Source of the DNA: Pseudomonas sp. Irchel s3h17
Lineage (GTDB): Bacteria > Pseudomonadota > Gammaproteobacteria > Pseudomonadales > Pseudomonadaceae
Reading direction: 5' to 3'
DNA: 48,272 nucleotides
NCBI RefSeq assembly: GCF_900187505.1
Contig: NZ_FYDL01000008.1
Location: 242,465-290,736 of the forward strand
The position numbers were made by a program, and so were the translations under genes. Below the pieces are notes generated by a model. The model saw nothing but the letters and a program-made list of their open reading frames with translations, did no database searches and was not told the origin of the DNA. This document shows positions 19,022 through 28,100 of the stretch, piece after piece. Position 1 is the first letter of the stretch; every line of letters starts with the position of its first letter.

Positions 19022-19278
19022 TAGGCTACGGTGTTTAGGGGATTTCAGAGGGGCTACGGGACGATCGCGGTAGCGCTTATGAAGCCTGTTTCCTGACAGC
19101 AGCCAGTCCTTTGTACACTGCCCTCGCGCGCCTTGGCAATCGAGCGAGGCATTCAAGGTGTCGCCCTGGTCGGTTTCTGACTGATAGGGCCCGGTGCCCG
19201 GGGCCGCTATCGGCAGGCCTGATGGCCGGCGATTCACAAGACGAACGTCGCTGGCGCGGCGGCCGGTCACGGCCCATA

Positions 19279-19320
19279 GTTTTGTTCCCGCAACCGTGCG
19301 TTGGTTGCCCCGAACAAAAC
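19279..19320. promoter_or_regulatory. 42-bp inverted repeat directly before the molybdopterin oxidoreductase
   Basis: GTTTTGTTC-CCGCAACC and GGTTGCCCC-GAACAAAAC pair over 17-18 bp around GTGCGTT, ending 11 bp before the ATG. It could be an operator or a leader hairpin near the ribosome site. The rest of the 450-bp gap (18880-19331) shows only the ArgR-like sites. Confidence 0.55.
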
Positions 19321-19331
19321 AGAGACTGGCC

Positions 19332-21440
19332 ATGACCAAGACTCTCAATTACCGTGCGTGCCACCTGTGTGAAGCCATTTGCGGCTTGACCATCGAAACC
19401 ACGGCAACCGACGATGCCGGCCTGCAGATCACCTCGATCAAGGGCGACGCGCAAGACAGCTTCAGTCGCGGCCATATCTGTCCCAAGGCGGTGGCCTTGC
19501 AGGATATCCAGAACGATCCCGATCGCCTGCGCCACCCCATGCAACGCGTGGGCAGCGAGTGGCAAGCAATTGCCTGGGAAGACGCGTTTGCCCTGGTGGC
19601 TGAACGCCTTGCCGCGATTCAGGAGCGCCATGGCCAGAACGCCGTCGCGGTGTACCAGGGCAACCCCAGCGTGCACAACTATGGGTTGATGACCCACAGC
19701 AACTATTTCCTCGGCCTGCTGAAAACCCGCAACCGCTACTCCGCGACGTCGGTCGACCAATTGCCCCATCACCTGACCAGTCACTTGATGTACGGCCATG
19801 GGCTGCTGTTGCCGATTCCCGACATCGATCACACCGATTTCATGCTGATCCTGGGCGGCAACCCGCTGGCCTCCAATGGCAGCATCATGACCGTGCCGGA
19901 CGTGGAAAAGCGTTTGAGGGCGATTCAGGCACGGGGCGGCAAGGTGGTGGTGGTCGACCCGAGGCGCAGCGAGACAGCGGCGATTGCCGACCAGCATCTG
20001 TTTGTCCGCCCGGGAGGCGATGCGGCGCTGTTGTTCGGCTTGCTCAATACCCTGTTCAGCGAAGGCCTGACGCGCGACAGTCATTTGCCGGTCGATGGGC
20101 TGGAGGAGGTTCGCCAGGCGGTCAGCGGCTTCAATGCTGAAGCGATGAGCCCGCTGTGCGCGGTACCGGCCGCGCAGATTCGGCAACTGGCCCGGGATTT
20201 CGCCGCCGCCAGGACCGCGGTTTGTTATGGCCGCATGGGCATTTCCACGCAGGCGTTCGGTACCTTGTGCCATTGGCTGGTGCAGTTGATCAACCTGATC
20301 AGCGGTAACCTGGATCGGGTCGGAGGCGCACTGTGCACCGAGCCGGCTGTCGATCTGGTGGCGTCGACCTCGGGCGGGCATTTCAATCAGTGGCAAAGCC
20401 GTGTGTCCGGGCGCCCGGAATACGGCGGTGAGTTGCCGGTGTCGGCGCTGGCCGAAGAGATGCTCACCGAAGGGGAAGGGCAGGTGCGTGCGCTGGTGAC
20501 CGTGGCCGGTAACCCGGTGCTGTCGACCCCCAATGGTCGACAACTGGAACAGGCGCTGGACGGGCTGGAGTTCATGGTCAGCATCGACTTGTACATCAAC
20601 GAGACCACACGCTATGCCGATCTGATCCTGCCGTCGACCTCGGCGCTGGAAAACGATCACTACGATACGACGTTCAATATGTTCGCCGTGCGCAATGTCA
20701 GCCGTTTCAACCGGGCCATCCTGCCCAAGCCCGAGGGTGCGCTACACGACTGGGAGATTTTCGTCGGGTTGGCCAAGGCGTTTGCGGCCCGGACCGGCAA
20801 AGAACTCAAGCCCACGATGGCACCGGCGCAGATGATCGATTTTGGCTTGCGCGCCGGCCGTTATGGCGATGCTTCAGCGTACAAACTGTCGGTGGCGAGC
20901 CTGTTCGATCATCCCCATGGCATCGACCTGGGGCCGCTCAAATCCAACCTTGCGCCGCGCCTGAAAACTGCGAATCAGCGCGTGCAGGCCGCGCCGCCAG
21001 CGATCCTGGCGGACCTGGCGCGATTTGCCGCGCAACAGGTACCGGTCGCTGATGAGTTGTTATTGATCGGTCGTCGCCATGTGCGCAGCAACAATTCGTG
21101 GATGCATAATTATCACCGCCTGGTGAAGGGCAAGCCGCGTCATCAGTTGCTGATGCATCCGGAGGATCTTGCCAGCCGCGGACTCAACGACGGTCAGCGG
21201 GTGCGGGTCAGCTCGCGGGTCGGGGCGATCGAGGTCGAGGTGCTGGGCAGTGTCGAGATGATGAAGGGCGTGGTCAGTCTGCCCCATGGCTGGGGACATG
21301 CCCGGCCCGGCGTGCAGATGACCATCGCCATGGGGCAACCAGGCTCCAGCGCCAATGACCTGACCGATGAGCAGCAGCTGGATGAGTTGTCCGGCAATGC
21401 GGCGCTCAATGGGGTGCCGGTGACGGTGGCCGCCGCGTAG
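19332..21440 (+). CDS. Molybdopterin oxidoreductase, FdhF/NarB-like single subunit
   Basis: A 702-residue catalytic-type protein of the DMSO-reductase superfamily. The N-terminal [4Fe-4S] cluster is bound by Cys10, Cys13, Cys17 and Cys50 (CHLCEAIC ... GHICPKA). Mo-bis-MGD binding stretches follow: GGNPLASNGS, VVDPRRSETA, AGNPVLSTPNGRQ and, in the C-terminal domain, LHPED and VSLPHGWGH. No Tat signal is present, so it is cytoplasmic. The place where a Cys, Ser or Sec would ligate Mo (near RYSATSVDQLPHH, about 143-155) has no Cys or Sec. The substrate is unknown. ATG at 19332 is chosen because the CxxC motif begins 10 residues later. No partner subunit is adjacent. Confidence 0.85.
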   Translation: MTKTLNYRACHLCEAICGLTIETTATDDAGLQITSIKGDAQDSFSRGHICPKAVALQDIQNDPDRLRHPMQRVGSEWQAIAWEDAFALVAERLAAIQERHGQNAVAVYQGNPSVHNYGLMTHSNYFLGLLKTRNRYSATSVDQLPHHLTSHLMYGHGLLLPIPDIDHTDFMLILGGNPLASNGSIMTVPDVEKRLRAIQARGGKVVVVDPRRSETAAIADQHLFVRPGGDAALLFGLLNTLFSEGLTRDSHLPVDGLEEVRQAVSGFNAEAMSPLCAVPAAQIRQLARDFAAARTAVCYGRMGISTQAFGTLCHWLVQLINLISGNLDRVGGALCTEPAVDLVASTSGGHFNQWQSRVSGRPEYGGELPVSALAEEMLTEGEGQVRALVTVAGNPVLSTPNGRQLEQALDGLEFMVSIDLYINETTRYADLILPSTSALENDHYDTTFNMFAVRNVSRFNRAILPKPEGALHDWEIFVGLAKAFAARTGKELKPTMAPAQMIDFGLRAGRYGDASAYKLSVASLFDHPHGIDLGPLKSNLAPRLKTANQRVQAAPPAILADLARFAAQQVPVADELLLIGRRHVRSNNSWMHNYHRLVKGKPRHQLLMHPEDLASRGLNDGQRVRVSSRVGAIEVEVLGSVEMMKGVVSLPHGWGHARPGVQMTIAMGQPGSSANDLTDEQQLDELSGNAALNGVPVTVAAA

Positions 21441-21457
21441 GCATGTCTGTCGGGGAG

Positions 21458-21479
21458 GCCGAGCATCGCGCTCGGCTTT
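21458..21479 (+). terminator. Terminator after the molybdopterin oxidoreductase
   Basis: GCCGAGC-ATCGC-GCTCGGC-TTT forms a 7-bp GC stem with a short T run, 18 bp past the stop. Confidence 0.6.
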
Positions 21480-21537
21480 CCGTTACAATGCGCCACCGTG
21501 CCGACAACTGAGTCGGAAAGTTCAGCCGAGGTGCTTC

Positions 21538-21879
21538 ATGGATATCATCGAAACTATTAAAGAGCAGATTGCCAACAACACCATTCTGCTTTACATGAAA
21601 GGCTCGCCGAATGCCCCGCAGTGTGGCTTTTCCGCGAAAGCCGCTCAGGCGGTCATGGGCTGTGGTGAGAAGTTCGCTTACGTGGACATCCTGCAGAACC
21701 CGGAAATTCGTGCCAACCTGCCAAAATACGCCAACTGGCCAACCTTCCCGCAACTGTGGGTAGGTGGCGAACTGGTCGGCGGTAGCGACATCATGATCGA
21801 AATGGCTGCAGACGGTTCGTTGCAGGCACTGATCAAGGACGCTTCGGCCAAAGCCGCAGCGGCCAAGACAGAAGCTTGA
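21538..21879 (+). CDS. grxD: Monothiol glutaredoxin Grx4 (GrxD)
   Basis: A 113-residue monothiol glutaredoxin. The active site is PQCGFSAKA with the class-defining CGFS (Cys29). The glutathione-binding TFPQLWV and GGSDIM follow. It carries glutathione-bound [2Fe-2S] clusters between donor and acceptor proteins in the cytoplasm. It stands beside bfrB and bfd, in line with an iron-homeostasis grouping. Ends in a strong terminator. Confidence 0.95.
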   Translation: MDIIETIKEQIANNTILLYMKGSPNAPQCGFSAKAAQAVMGCGEKFAYVDILQNPEIRANLPKYANWPTFPQLWVGGELVGGSDIMIEMAADGSLQALIKDASAKAAAAKTEA

Positions 21880-21913
21880 TCCACCAGTAGGGGCCGCGGC
21901 CCCTGCAGGTAAT

Positions 21914-21950
21914 AAAAAGCCCCGCCTCTCGTAAGAGGGCGGGGCTTTTT
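21914..21950 (+). terminator. Bidirectional terminator between grxD and bfrB
   Basis: AAAAAGCCCCGCCTC and GAGGGCGGGGCTTTTT form a 15-bp stem with A and T tracts on both sides, serving both convergent genes. Confidence 0.92.
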
Positions 21951-21977
21951 AGTGTGGCGGGTTTAACGAGTGATAAC

Positions 21978-22451
21978 TTACTCGTCGCCCATCTGCGATT
22001 GCAGATAGTTCTCCATGCCCACTTTGTCGATCAGGCCCAGTTGGGTTTCGAGCCAGTCGATATGTTCTTCTTCGGATTCAAGAATGTCTTCGAGCAGTTC
22101 ACGGCTGCCGAAGTCGCCGACGGTTTCGCAATGGGCAATCGCGACCTTGAGGTCGGCATGGCCGGTACGCTCGATACGCAGGTCGCACTCCAGCATTTCC
22201 TTGGTGTGCTCGCCGATCTGCAGCTTGCCCAGGTCCTGGACGTTGGGCAGGCCTTCGAGGAACAGGATGCGCTTGATCAGCTTGTCCGCATGTTTCATCT
22301 CGTCGATGGATTCGTGGTACTCGTGCTTGCCAAGCTTGTTCAGGCCCCAATCTTCATACATGCGCGCATGCAGGAAGTACTGATTGATTGCGACCAGCTC
22401 ATTGGCAAGAATCTTGTTGAGGTGCTGGATGACTGTGACGTCGCCTTTCAT
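21978..22451 (-). CDS. bfrB: Bacterioferritin BfrB
   Basis: A 157-residue subunit of the 24-mer haem-containing iron store. The inter-subunit haem ligand Met52 is present (DEMKHADKL) and so is the di-iron ferroxidase centre: Glu18, Glu51, His54, Glu94, Glu127 and His130. The start [15 protein letters not shown] matches the BfrB type rather than the FtnA type of Pseudomonas. Iron is released with electrons from Bfd, encoded next upstream on the same strand. The AT-rich 200-bp leader likely holds its own promoter. Confidence 0.94.
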   Translation of the reverse strand: MKGDVTVIQHLNKILANELVAINQYFLHARMYEDWGLNKLGKHEYHESIDEMKHADKLIKRILFLEGLPNVQDLGKLQIGEHTKEMLECDLRIERTGHADLKVAIAHCETVGDFGSRELLEDILESEEEHIDWLETQLGLIDKVGMENYLQSQMGDE

Positions 22452-22608
22452 GATGGGGTCCTGCCCTTTAATTACCGTATATAAGGCAGAGTTTGAGCTG
22501 GCAAGTACTTAGTGTCAAACCTAAGTTATTGAATAATATATGAAAATTAATCGGAATAAGAATGTTTGTGTTCCGCATCCGAACGCTAAGCGATTGAATT
22601 AATGGCAT

Positions 22609-22637
22609 AAAAAAACCGGACACTGGGTCCGGTTCTT
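22609..22637 (-). terminator. Terminator after bfd
   Basis: On the minus strand AACCGGAC-CCAGT-GTCCGGTT is followed by a run of T residues. It makes bfd a unit separate from bfrB. Confidence 0.85.
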
Positions 22638-22651
22638 TGGAATGCTCTCAT

Positions 22652-22870
22652 TCAAGCCGCGGAAAATTCTACCGGGTAGGGGATAGCGGCCTGGCTCAAC
22701 TGCAGGTCGGCGAGGGTTTCGCGGACCACTTGCTTGGCAAGGCAGGCACATTTGCCGCATTGACTGGCAACGCCGGTGGCTTCGCGCACTTCACGGTAGC
22801 TGCAGCAACCTTCGTAGATTGCATCGCGGATTTTACCGTCGGTGACGCCAGTGCAGAGGCAGACATACAT
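22652..22870 (-). CDS. bfd: Bacterioferritin-associated ferredoxin Bfd
   Basis: A 72-residue [2Fe-2S] protein. The ligands are Cys4, Cys6, Cys38 and Cys41 (MYVCLC ... QCGKC), the spacing unique to the Bfd family. It docks over the BfrB haem and reduces core iron so that Fe(II) is released. A Fur-like box 50-70 bp upstream fits induction under iron starvation, when stored iron is drawn on. Confidence 0.94.
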   Translation of the reverse strand: MYVCLCTGVTDGKIRDAIYEGCCSYREVREATGVASQCGKCACLAKQVVRETLADLQLSQAAIPYPVEFSAA

Positions 22871-22917
22871 AAGGTGAGAACCGTCGCTGGTTAGGGCTCA
22901 ATTGCGATGGATCTTAA

Positions 22918-22938
22918 TGTTAACGAGAATGATTGTCA
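22918..22938 (-). promoter_or_regulatory. Fur box upstream of bfd
   Basis: The minus strand reads TTTGACAATCATTCTCGTTAA, close to the Fur 19-mer core (ATAATCATTCTC in many Pseudomonas sites). Its position about 50 bp before bfd suits repression by Fe-Fur. Confidence 0.65.
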
Positions 22939-23186
22939 AAGTGCTTTCCCGGCGATGTGTGGCGGATCCACATTCGCCTGACGAACGGTACGAAGTGCTC
23001 CCTGGGGTTGTCTGCAGGCCCGTTGCCGGGTTTTTGGGGCCATTGGAAAAACCGTTGAGGACAGGTCAAAAACGCAGTGTATGATGGTCGGTCCTCGCGA
23101 AGGGCAGTCGATTCATCAACCTGTCGTTTAATCCCGACAGACTGGTTCGATACCGTTCATCACGCCACCACACCAGGAAATTTTCA

Positions 23187-23789
23187 ATGAGCGTACTCGT
23201 AGGCAAACAAGCCCCTGACTTCACCGTTCCGGCCGTACTCGGCAATGGCGAAATCGTCGACAGCTTCACCCTGTCGTCGGCCATCAAAGGCAAATACGGC
23301 CTGGTGTTCTTCTACCCGCTGGACTTCACCTTCGTCTGCCCGTCCGAGCTGATCGCCCTGGACAACCGCATGGCTGACTTCAAGGCGCGTAACGTTGAAG
23401 TGATCGCTGTTTCGATCGACTCGCACTTCACCCACAACGCCTGGCGCAACACCCCGGTCAACGACGGCGGCATCGGCCAGGTTCGTTACACCATGGCTGC
23501 CGACATCAAGCAGGAAATCATGAAGGCCTACGACGTTCAGTCCGCTGACGGCGTGGCGTTCCGTGGCGCATTCCTGATCGACGACAAAGGCGTTGTCCGC
23601 TCGCAGATCGTCAACGACCTGCCGCTGGGCCGTAACATGGAAGAGCTGATTCGTCTGGTCGACGCCCTGCAATTCCACGAAGAGCACGGTGAAGTTTGCC
23701 CGGCCAACTGGAAAAAAGGCGACAAAGGCATGACCGCTTCGCCAGCAGGCGTTGCTGCTTACCTGACCGAGAACGCTGCGGCACTGTAA
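23187..23789 (+). CDS. Typical 2-Cys peroxiredoxin (Prx1/AhpC type)
   Basis: A 200-residue thiol peroxidase that reduces H2O2 and organic hydroperoxides. The peroxidatic Cys51 lies in DFTFVCPSE and the resolving Cys in GEVCPANWKKG near residue 170; Thr48 and the downstream Arg of the active site are present. It is of the eukaryote-like Prx1 subgroup rather than the classic AhpC beside ahpF; no ahpF is near, so the reductant is likely thioredoxin. GC and codon use are those of a highly expressed gene. Preceded by a 316-bp gap with the Fur box and its promoter region. Confidence 0.93.
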   Translation: MSVLVGKQAPDFTVPAVLGNGEIVDSFTLSSAIKGKYGLVFFYPLDFTFVCPSELIALDNRMADFKARNVEVIAVSIDSHFTHNAWRNTPVNDGGIGQVRYTMAADIKQEIMKAYDVQSADGVAFRGAFLIDDKGVVRSQIVNDLPLGRNMEELIRLVDALQFHEEHGEVCPANWKKGDKGMTASPAGVAAYLTENAAAL

Positions 23790-23805
23790 GCCAAGCGTCA
23801 GGTAT

Positions 23806-23836
23806 AAAAAAACCGGCCTCAATGGCCGGTTTTTCA
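23806..23836. terminator. Bidirectional terminator between the peroxiredoxin gene and rnt
   Basis: AAAAACCGGCC-TCAAT-GGCCGGTTTTT forms an 11-bp stem flanked by A and T runs in the convergent gap. Confidence 0.92.
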
Positions 23837-23861
23837 TGGGCGCGAGAAACCTGCGACTCGA

Positions 23862-24533
23862 TCAGTCGTTGAAGTCTTCCCAGCCGCCCATTTGCTTCCA
23901 GCGGTTGACGATGCCGCAGAACAGATCAGCGGTCTTCTCGGTGTCGTAGCGAGCCGAGTGGGCCTCACGTCCGTCGAAGTCGATGTCGGCTGCCTGACAT
24001 GCCTTGGCCAGCACGGTCTGGCCATAAGCCAGGCCGGCCAGTGTGGCGGTGTCGAAGCTGGAGAACGGGTGAAACGGGTTGCGCTTCATGTCCAGGCGAG
24101 CGGCCGCGGCGTTGAGGAAGCCCAGGTCGAAGCTGCTGTTGTGGCCGACCAGGATGGCCCGTTTGCAGCCGTTGGCTTTCAACGCCTTGCGCACGCCACG
24201 GAAGATGTCGGTCAGCGCGCTCTCTTCACTCACCGCCATGCGCAGAGGGTGATCGAGCTTGATCCCGGTGAACTCCAGTGCGGCGGCTTCGATGTTGGCG
24301 CCTTCGAACGGCTCGACACGGAAGAAATAGGTGTGATCAGGGTACACAAACCCTTTTTCGTCCATGCTGATGGTCGTCGCGGCGATTTCCAGCAGTGCGT
24401 CAGTGGCACAGTTGAAACCACCGGTTTCAACATCGACGACGACCGGCAGGTATCCACGGAACCGGGCTGCCATCGGGTGGCGCGAACCGCCGCCCTGGCC
24501 TTCCTGTTCGTCGTCGTAATGGTCTTCACTCAC
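23862..24533 (-). CDS. rnt: Ribonuclease T (Rnt)
   Basis: A 223-residue DEDDh 3'-5' exonuclease that trims 3' ends of tRNA, 5S and 23S rRNA. Catalytic motifs: [11 protein letters not shown] (exo I), [12 protein letters not shown] (exo II) and [15 protein letters not shown] (exo III). The start overlaps the pyrC stop (ATGA), so rnt is translationally coupled to pyrC, an arrangement shared with other Pseudomonas. Confidence 0.94.
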   Translation of the reverse strand: MSEDHYDDEQEGQGGGSRHPMAARFRGYLPVVVDVETGGFNCATDALLEIAATTISMDEKGFVYPDHTYFFRVEPFEGANIEAAALEFTGIKLDHPLRMAVSEESALTDIFRGVRKALKANGCKRAILVGHNSSFDLGFLNAAAARLDMKRNPFHPFSSFDTATLAGLAYGQTVLAKACQAADIDFDGREAHSARYDTEKTADLFCGIVNRWKQMGGWEDFND

Positions 24534-25576
24534 GCGTGTTCCTCCAGCAGGCGCCAGCGCAGTTTTTCACCGGCGCGCAGCGGGATGACAGTCAGCTCGC
24601 CGAACGGCAGGCTGGTTGGGGCGGTCCATTCTTCGCGGACCAGGGTGATGCGGTCGGTGTTCGCCGGCAGGCCATAGAAGCGCGGGCCGTTCAGGCTGGC
24701 GAAGGCTTCGAGCTTGTCCAGCGCGTTGCGCTGTTCAAAGGCTTCGGCATACATCTCGATCGCTGCATAGGCGGTGTAGCACCCGGCACAGCCACAGGCT
24801 GCTTCTTTGGCATGCTGGGCGTGGGGCGCCGAGTCAGTACCCAGGAAGAACTTATCGCTGCCGCTGGTGGCGGCATCCAGCAGGGCGACCTGGTGGGTGT
24901 TGCGCTTGAGAATCGGCAGGCAATAGAAGTGCGGGCGAATCCCGCCGACCAGCATGTGGTTGCGGTTGTACAGCAGGTGATGGGCGGTGATGGTCGCGCC
25001 CACATTGGCCGAAGCCTCGTTGACGAACTGCACGGCATCGCTGGTGGTGATGTGTTCGAACACCACCTTGAGCGTTGGAAAACGCTCCACGACACGACGC
25101 ATGTGCTCGTCGATGAAGATTTTTTCGCGGTCGAAGACATCGACGTCGCCACGGGTGATTTCACCGTGGACCAGCAAGGGCATCCCGACTTCGGCCATGG
25201 CCTCGATCGCAGGGAAGATCTTGTCGATGCTGGTCACGCCAGAATCCGAGTTGGTGGTCGCACCGGCCGGATACAACTTGGCGGCATGAACGAAACCGCT
25301 GGCCTTGGCCGTGCGAATTTCGTCGGCGGACGTGCGGTCGGTCAGGTAGAGCACCATCAGCGGTTCGAAGCGGCTGCCGGCCGGGCGCGCAGCGAGAATG
25401 CGCTGGCGATAGGCGTCGGCTTCAGCGGCGTTACGCACCGGCGGTACCAGGTTAGGCATGATGATGGCGCGACCAAAGGTGCGCGCGACATCCGCCACTG
25501 TATTGGGCAACACAGCACCATCGCGAAGATGAATATGCCAGTCGTCGGGACGCAGCAGGGTCAGGCGGTCGGACAT
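24530..25576 (-). CDS. pyrC: Dihydroorotase PyrC
   Basis: A 348-residue type-II dihydroorotase for de novo pyrimidine synthesis; cyclises carbamoyl-aspartate. The metal-binding His14 and His16 are in [10 protein letters not shown], the carboxylated Lys in [12 protein letters not shown], further His ligands in LVHGEIT and VFEHITT, and the catalytic Asp in [10 protein letters not shown] at 25576 matches family starts ([14 protein letters not shown]); ATG codons upstream in frame (25603, 25636) have weak ribosome sites. Confidence 0.95.
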   Translation of the reverse strand: MSDRLTLLRPDDWHIHLRDGAVLPNTVADVARTFGRAIIMPNLVPPVRNAAEADAYRQRILAARPAGSRFEPLMVLYLTDRTSADEIRTAKASGFVHAAKLYPAGATTNSDSGVTSIDKIFPAIEAMAEVGMPLLVHGEITRGDVDVFDREKIFIDEHMRRVVERFPTLKVVFEHITTSDAVQFVNEASANVGATITAHHLLYNRNHMLVGGIRPHFYCLPILKRNTHQVALLDAATSGSDKFFLGTDSAPHAQHAKEAACGCAGCYTAYAAIEMYAEAFEQRNALDKLEAFASLNGPRFYGLPANTDRITLVREEWTAPTSLPFGELTVIPLRAGEKLRWRLLEEHA

Positions 25577-25732
25577 TGGGGATTCCAGGCGGGTAAAACT
25601 CATGGGAATGCTACCGGAAAAGACTCTCGCAGGCACCCGCTATCAAGTTTTGTCGCAGACTTCCGATATTACAAAGGTATGCCGTAAACATGTATATCGG
25701 TCTTTTTGTTGCAGAAGTCAGTGGAGCCTCCC

Positions 25733-26641
25733 GTGCGCCAGCGTTATCTAGCCTTGCTCAGTGTGTTTGCCAGCCTTCCCGCCATGGCGCTCACTTTCCA
25801 GACACGCCTGGAGAGCATTGAGTGGAAGGTCGAGGGTGACCCGTTCGAATGCCGCCTGACGCAGCCGGTTACCGATTTCGGCTCGGGTGAGTTCGTGCGG
25901 CGAGCGGGCGAGCAGGCGACGTTTCGCTTGAAGGCCTATAATCCGATGCTGGCCGGTGGCTCGGCGACCTTGCTGGCCGCCGCAGCGCCGTGGCAGCCCG
26001 GGCGGGGTGATATCAACCTGGGGTCGGTCAGGTTGGGCAGCGGCGACGTATTGTTCAACAGTTCGCAGCTTCAGGCCGGGCGCCTCATCGGCGGCTTGAT
26101 GGACGGGCGCAGTCCACTGGTTCGGCATTACGCGCGTGATGGCCGGGTGTCGGAAGTACGCCTGCTGCCGGTCAGGTTCAGCAAGGCCTATGCCGATTAC
26201 CAGGGCTGTGTCGCCAAGTTGCTGCCCATGAATTATGACCAGGTGAAGCAGGCCCAGGTCGGTTTCCCGGGCGGCGGTATCGAACTGGACGCACAGGCCA
26301 AGGCCAGGTTGCAGGTGATGCTGGCGTTCATGAAGGCTGATCCGACGGTCAATCACATCGAGGTCGACGGGCATTCCGATAACAGCGGCAACCGTCTGAC
26401 CAACCGTGACCTGTCCCGGCGCAGGGCGCTGGCGGTGATGGATTACCTCAAGGCCAATGGCATTGCCGAGTCGCAGATTACCCTGCGGTTCCACGGTGAA
26501 CGGTACCCCCTGGCGCCCAATACCAATACGGCCAATCGGGCGAAAAACCGTCGGGTCAATGTGCAACTTGAGCGGGTCGAGCCCGCGCAGGATCCTGCCC
26601 CGCAAGTCAGCTCCAGCGGCAGCACGGGCACGGCATCCTGA
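25733..26641 (+). CDS. motY: Flagellar motor protein MotY
   Basis: A 302-residue periplasmic protein with signal peptide VRQRYLALLSVFASLPAMA, started by GTG at 25733 with GGAG 10 nt before. The N-terminal part (20-150) is the MotY-specific stator-binding domain; the C-terminal half is an OmpA-like peptidoglycan-binding domain (VDGHSDNSGNRLTNRDLSRRRALAV). In Pseudomonas MotY holds the MotAB/MotCD stators around the motor. No other flagellar gene is nearby, as in P. aeruginosa, where it also sits between pyrC and argG. Confidence 0.88.
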   Translation: MRQRYLALLSVFASLPAMALTFQTRLESIEWKVEGDPFECRLTQPVTDFGSGEFVRRAGEQATFRLKAYNPMLAGGSATLLAAAAPWQPGRGDINLGSVRLGSGDVLFNSSQLQAGRLIGGLMDGRSPLVRHYARDGRVSEVRLLPVRFSKAYADYQGCVAKLLPMNYDQVKQAQVGFPGGGIELDAQAKARLQVMLAFMKADPTVNHIEVDGHSDNSGNRLTNRDLSRRRALAVMDYLKANGIAESQITLRFHGERYPLAPNTNTANRAKNRRVNVQLERVEPAQDPAPQVSSSGSTGTAS

Positions 26642-26652
26642 ACGGCTGAAAT

Positions 26653-26710
26653 CGTCGCCCGCTCGACATAATCTGTCGCTTCGTCGTCATAAGCTGTCGC
26701 GCCTCTGTAA
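26653..26710. promoter_or_regulatory. Three tandem 21-bp ArgR-like half-sites before argG
   Basis: CGTCGC (26653), TGTCGC (26674) and TGTCGC (26695) recur with an exact 21-bp period. They are followed 8 nt later by CA, CA and AA, matching the TGTCGC-N8-AA-N5 pattern of Pseudomonas ArgR. The last ends 60 bp before the argG start. Confidence 0.65.
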
Positions 26711-26769
26711 ATTATCCTCTCGCAGCGTTAGACTTATCGGCTTTCCGTAGAACCCCGTGGAGTGATGGC

Positions 26770-27987
26770 ATGGCGGACGTAAACAAGGTCGTTCTGGCGT
26801 ATTCCGGCGGCCTGGACACTTCGGTGATCCTCAAGTGGCTGCAGGATACTTATAACTGTGAAGTGGTGACCTTCACCGCCGACCTGGGTCAGGGCGAAGA
26901 GGTCGAACCGGCCCGCGCCAAGGCACAGGCCATGGGCGTAAAAGAAATCTACATCGACGATCTGCGCGAAGAATTCGTGCGCGATTTCGTGTTCCCGATG
27001 TTCCGCGCCAACACCGTTTACGAAGGCGAGTACCTGCTGGGTACTTCCATCGCTCGTCCGTTGATCGCCAAGCGCTTGATCGAAATCGCCAACGAAACCG
27101 GCGCTGACGCCATTTCCCACGGCGCGACCGGCAAGGGCAACGACCAGGTTCGTTTCGAACTGGGCGCCTACGCCTTGAAGCCAGGCGTGAAAGTGATCGC
27201 TCCGTGGCGCGAATGGGACCTGCTGTCCCGCGAGAAGCTGATGGACTACGCCGAGAAGCACGCGATCCCGATCGAGCGTCACGGCAAGAAAAAATCCCCG
27301 TATTCGATGGATGCCAACCTGCTGCACATCTCCTATGAAGGCGGCGTGCTGGAAGACACCTGGACCGAGCACGAAGAAGACATGTGGAAATGGACCGTCT
27401 CCCCGGAGAACGCTCCTGACAAACCACAGTACCTGGAACTGACCTACCGCAACGGCGACATCGTCGCACTGGACGGCGTCGAAATGACCCCGGCCACCGT
27501 GCTGGCGACCTTGAACCGTATCGGTGGCGAACACGGTATCGGCCGTCTCGATATCGTCGAGAACCGCTATGTCGGCATGAAGTCCCGTGGCTGCTACGAG
27601 ACACCTGGTGGCACCATCATGCTGCGTGCTCACCGCGCCATCGAGTCGATCACCCTGGACCGCGAAGTGGCTCACCTCAAAGACGAGTTGATGCCCAAGT
27701 ACGCCAGCCTGATCTACACCGGCTACTGGTGGAGCCCTGAGCGCCTGATGCTGCAACAGATGATCGACGCCTCCCAGGCGCACGTGAATGGCGTCGTCCG
27801 CTTGAAACTGTACAAGGGCAATGTGATCGTCACGGGTCGCAAGTCTGACGAGTCGTTGTTCGACGCCAATATCGCAACCTTCGAAGAAGATGGCGGCGCG
27901 TACAACCAGGCTGATGCAGCCGGCTTCATCAAGCTCAATGCGCTGCGTATGCGCATCGCGGCGAACAAAGGCCGCAAGCTGTTCTGA
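26770..27987 (+). CDS. argG: Argininosuccinate synthase ArgG
   Basis: A 405-residue enzyme coupling citrulline and aspartate with ATP to make argininosuccinate. The PP-loop is [15 protein letters not shown] (9-23), with family blocks [15 protein letters not shown] and the C-terminal tetramerisation helix. Length typical. It follows argF in the arginine pathway though 8 kb away; both carry ArgR-like operators. Confidence 0.97.
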   Translation: MADVNKVVLAYSGGLDTSVILKWLQDTYNCEVVTFTADLGQGEEVEPARAKAQAMGVKEIYIDDLREEFVRDFVFPMFRANTVYEGEYLLGTSIARPLIAKRLIEIANETGADAISHGATGKGNDQVRFELGAYALKPGVKVIAPWREWDLLSREKLMDYAEKHAIPIERHGKKKSPYSMDANLLHISYEGGVLEDTWTEHEEDMWKWTVSPENAPDKPQYLELTYRNGDIVALDGVEMTPATVLATLNRIGGEHGIGRLDIVENRYVGMKSRGCYETPGGTIMLRAHRAIESITLDREVAHLKDELMPKYASLIYTGYWWSPERLMLQQMIDASQAHVNGVVRLKLYKGNVIVTGRKSDESLFDANIATFEEDGGAYNQADAAGFIKLNALRMRIAANKGRKLF

Positions 27988-28008
27988 TGTTGCCTTGCTA
28001 GTCACGAA

Positions 28009-28035
28009 CTGTGGTCCCGCGTGGTGCGGGGCCAC
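28009..28035 (+). terminator. Hairpin after argG
   Basis: TGTGGTCCCGC-GTGGT-GCGGGGCCACA forms an 11-bp stem (one G-T pair) 21 bp past the argG stop. The T run is weak (AATTTTGT further on). Confidence 0.5.
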
Positions 28036-28100
28036 AATTCGAGCGAAGAATTTTGTGTGTGTCGATCGTGCGTTGAGTCCCTGTGACTGAAGTTGACGCT

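Noticed and set aside
18883..19331. Short open frames in the argF to molybdopterin gene gap
   Set aside because: Protein-like content and ribosome sites are missing; the gap carries operators and an inverted repeat instead.
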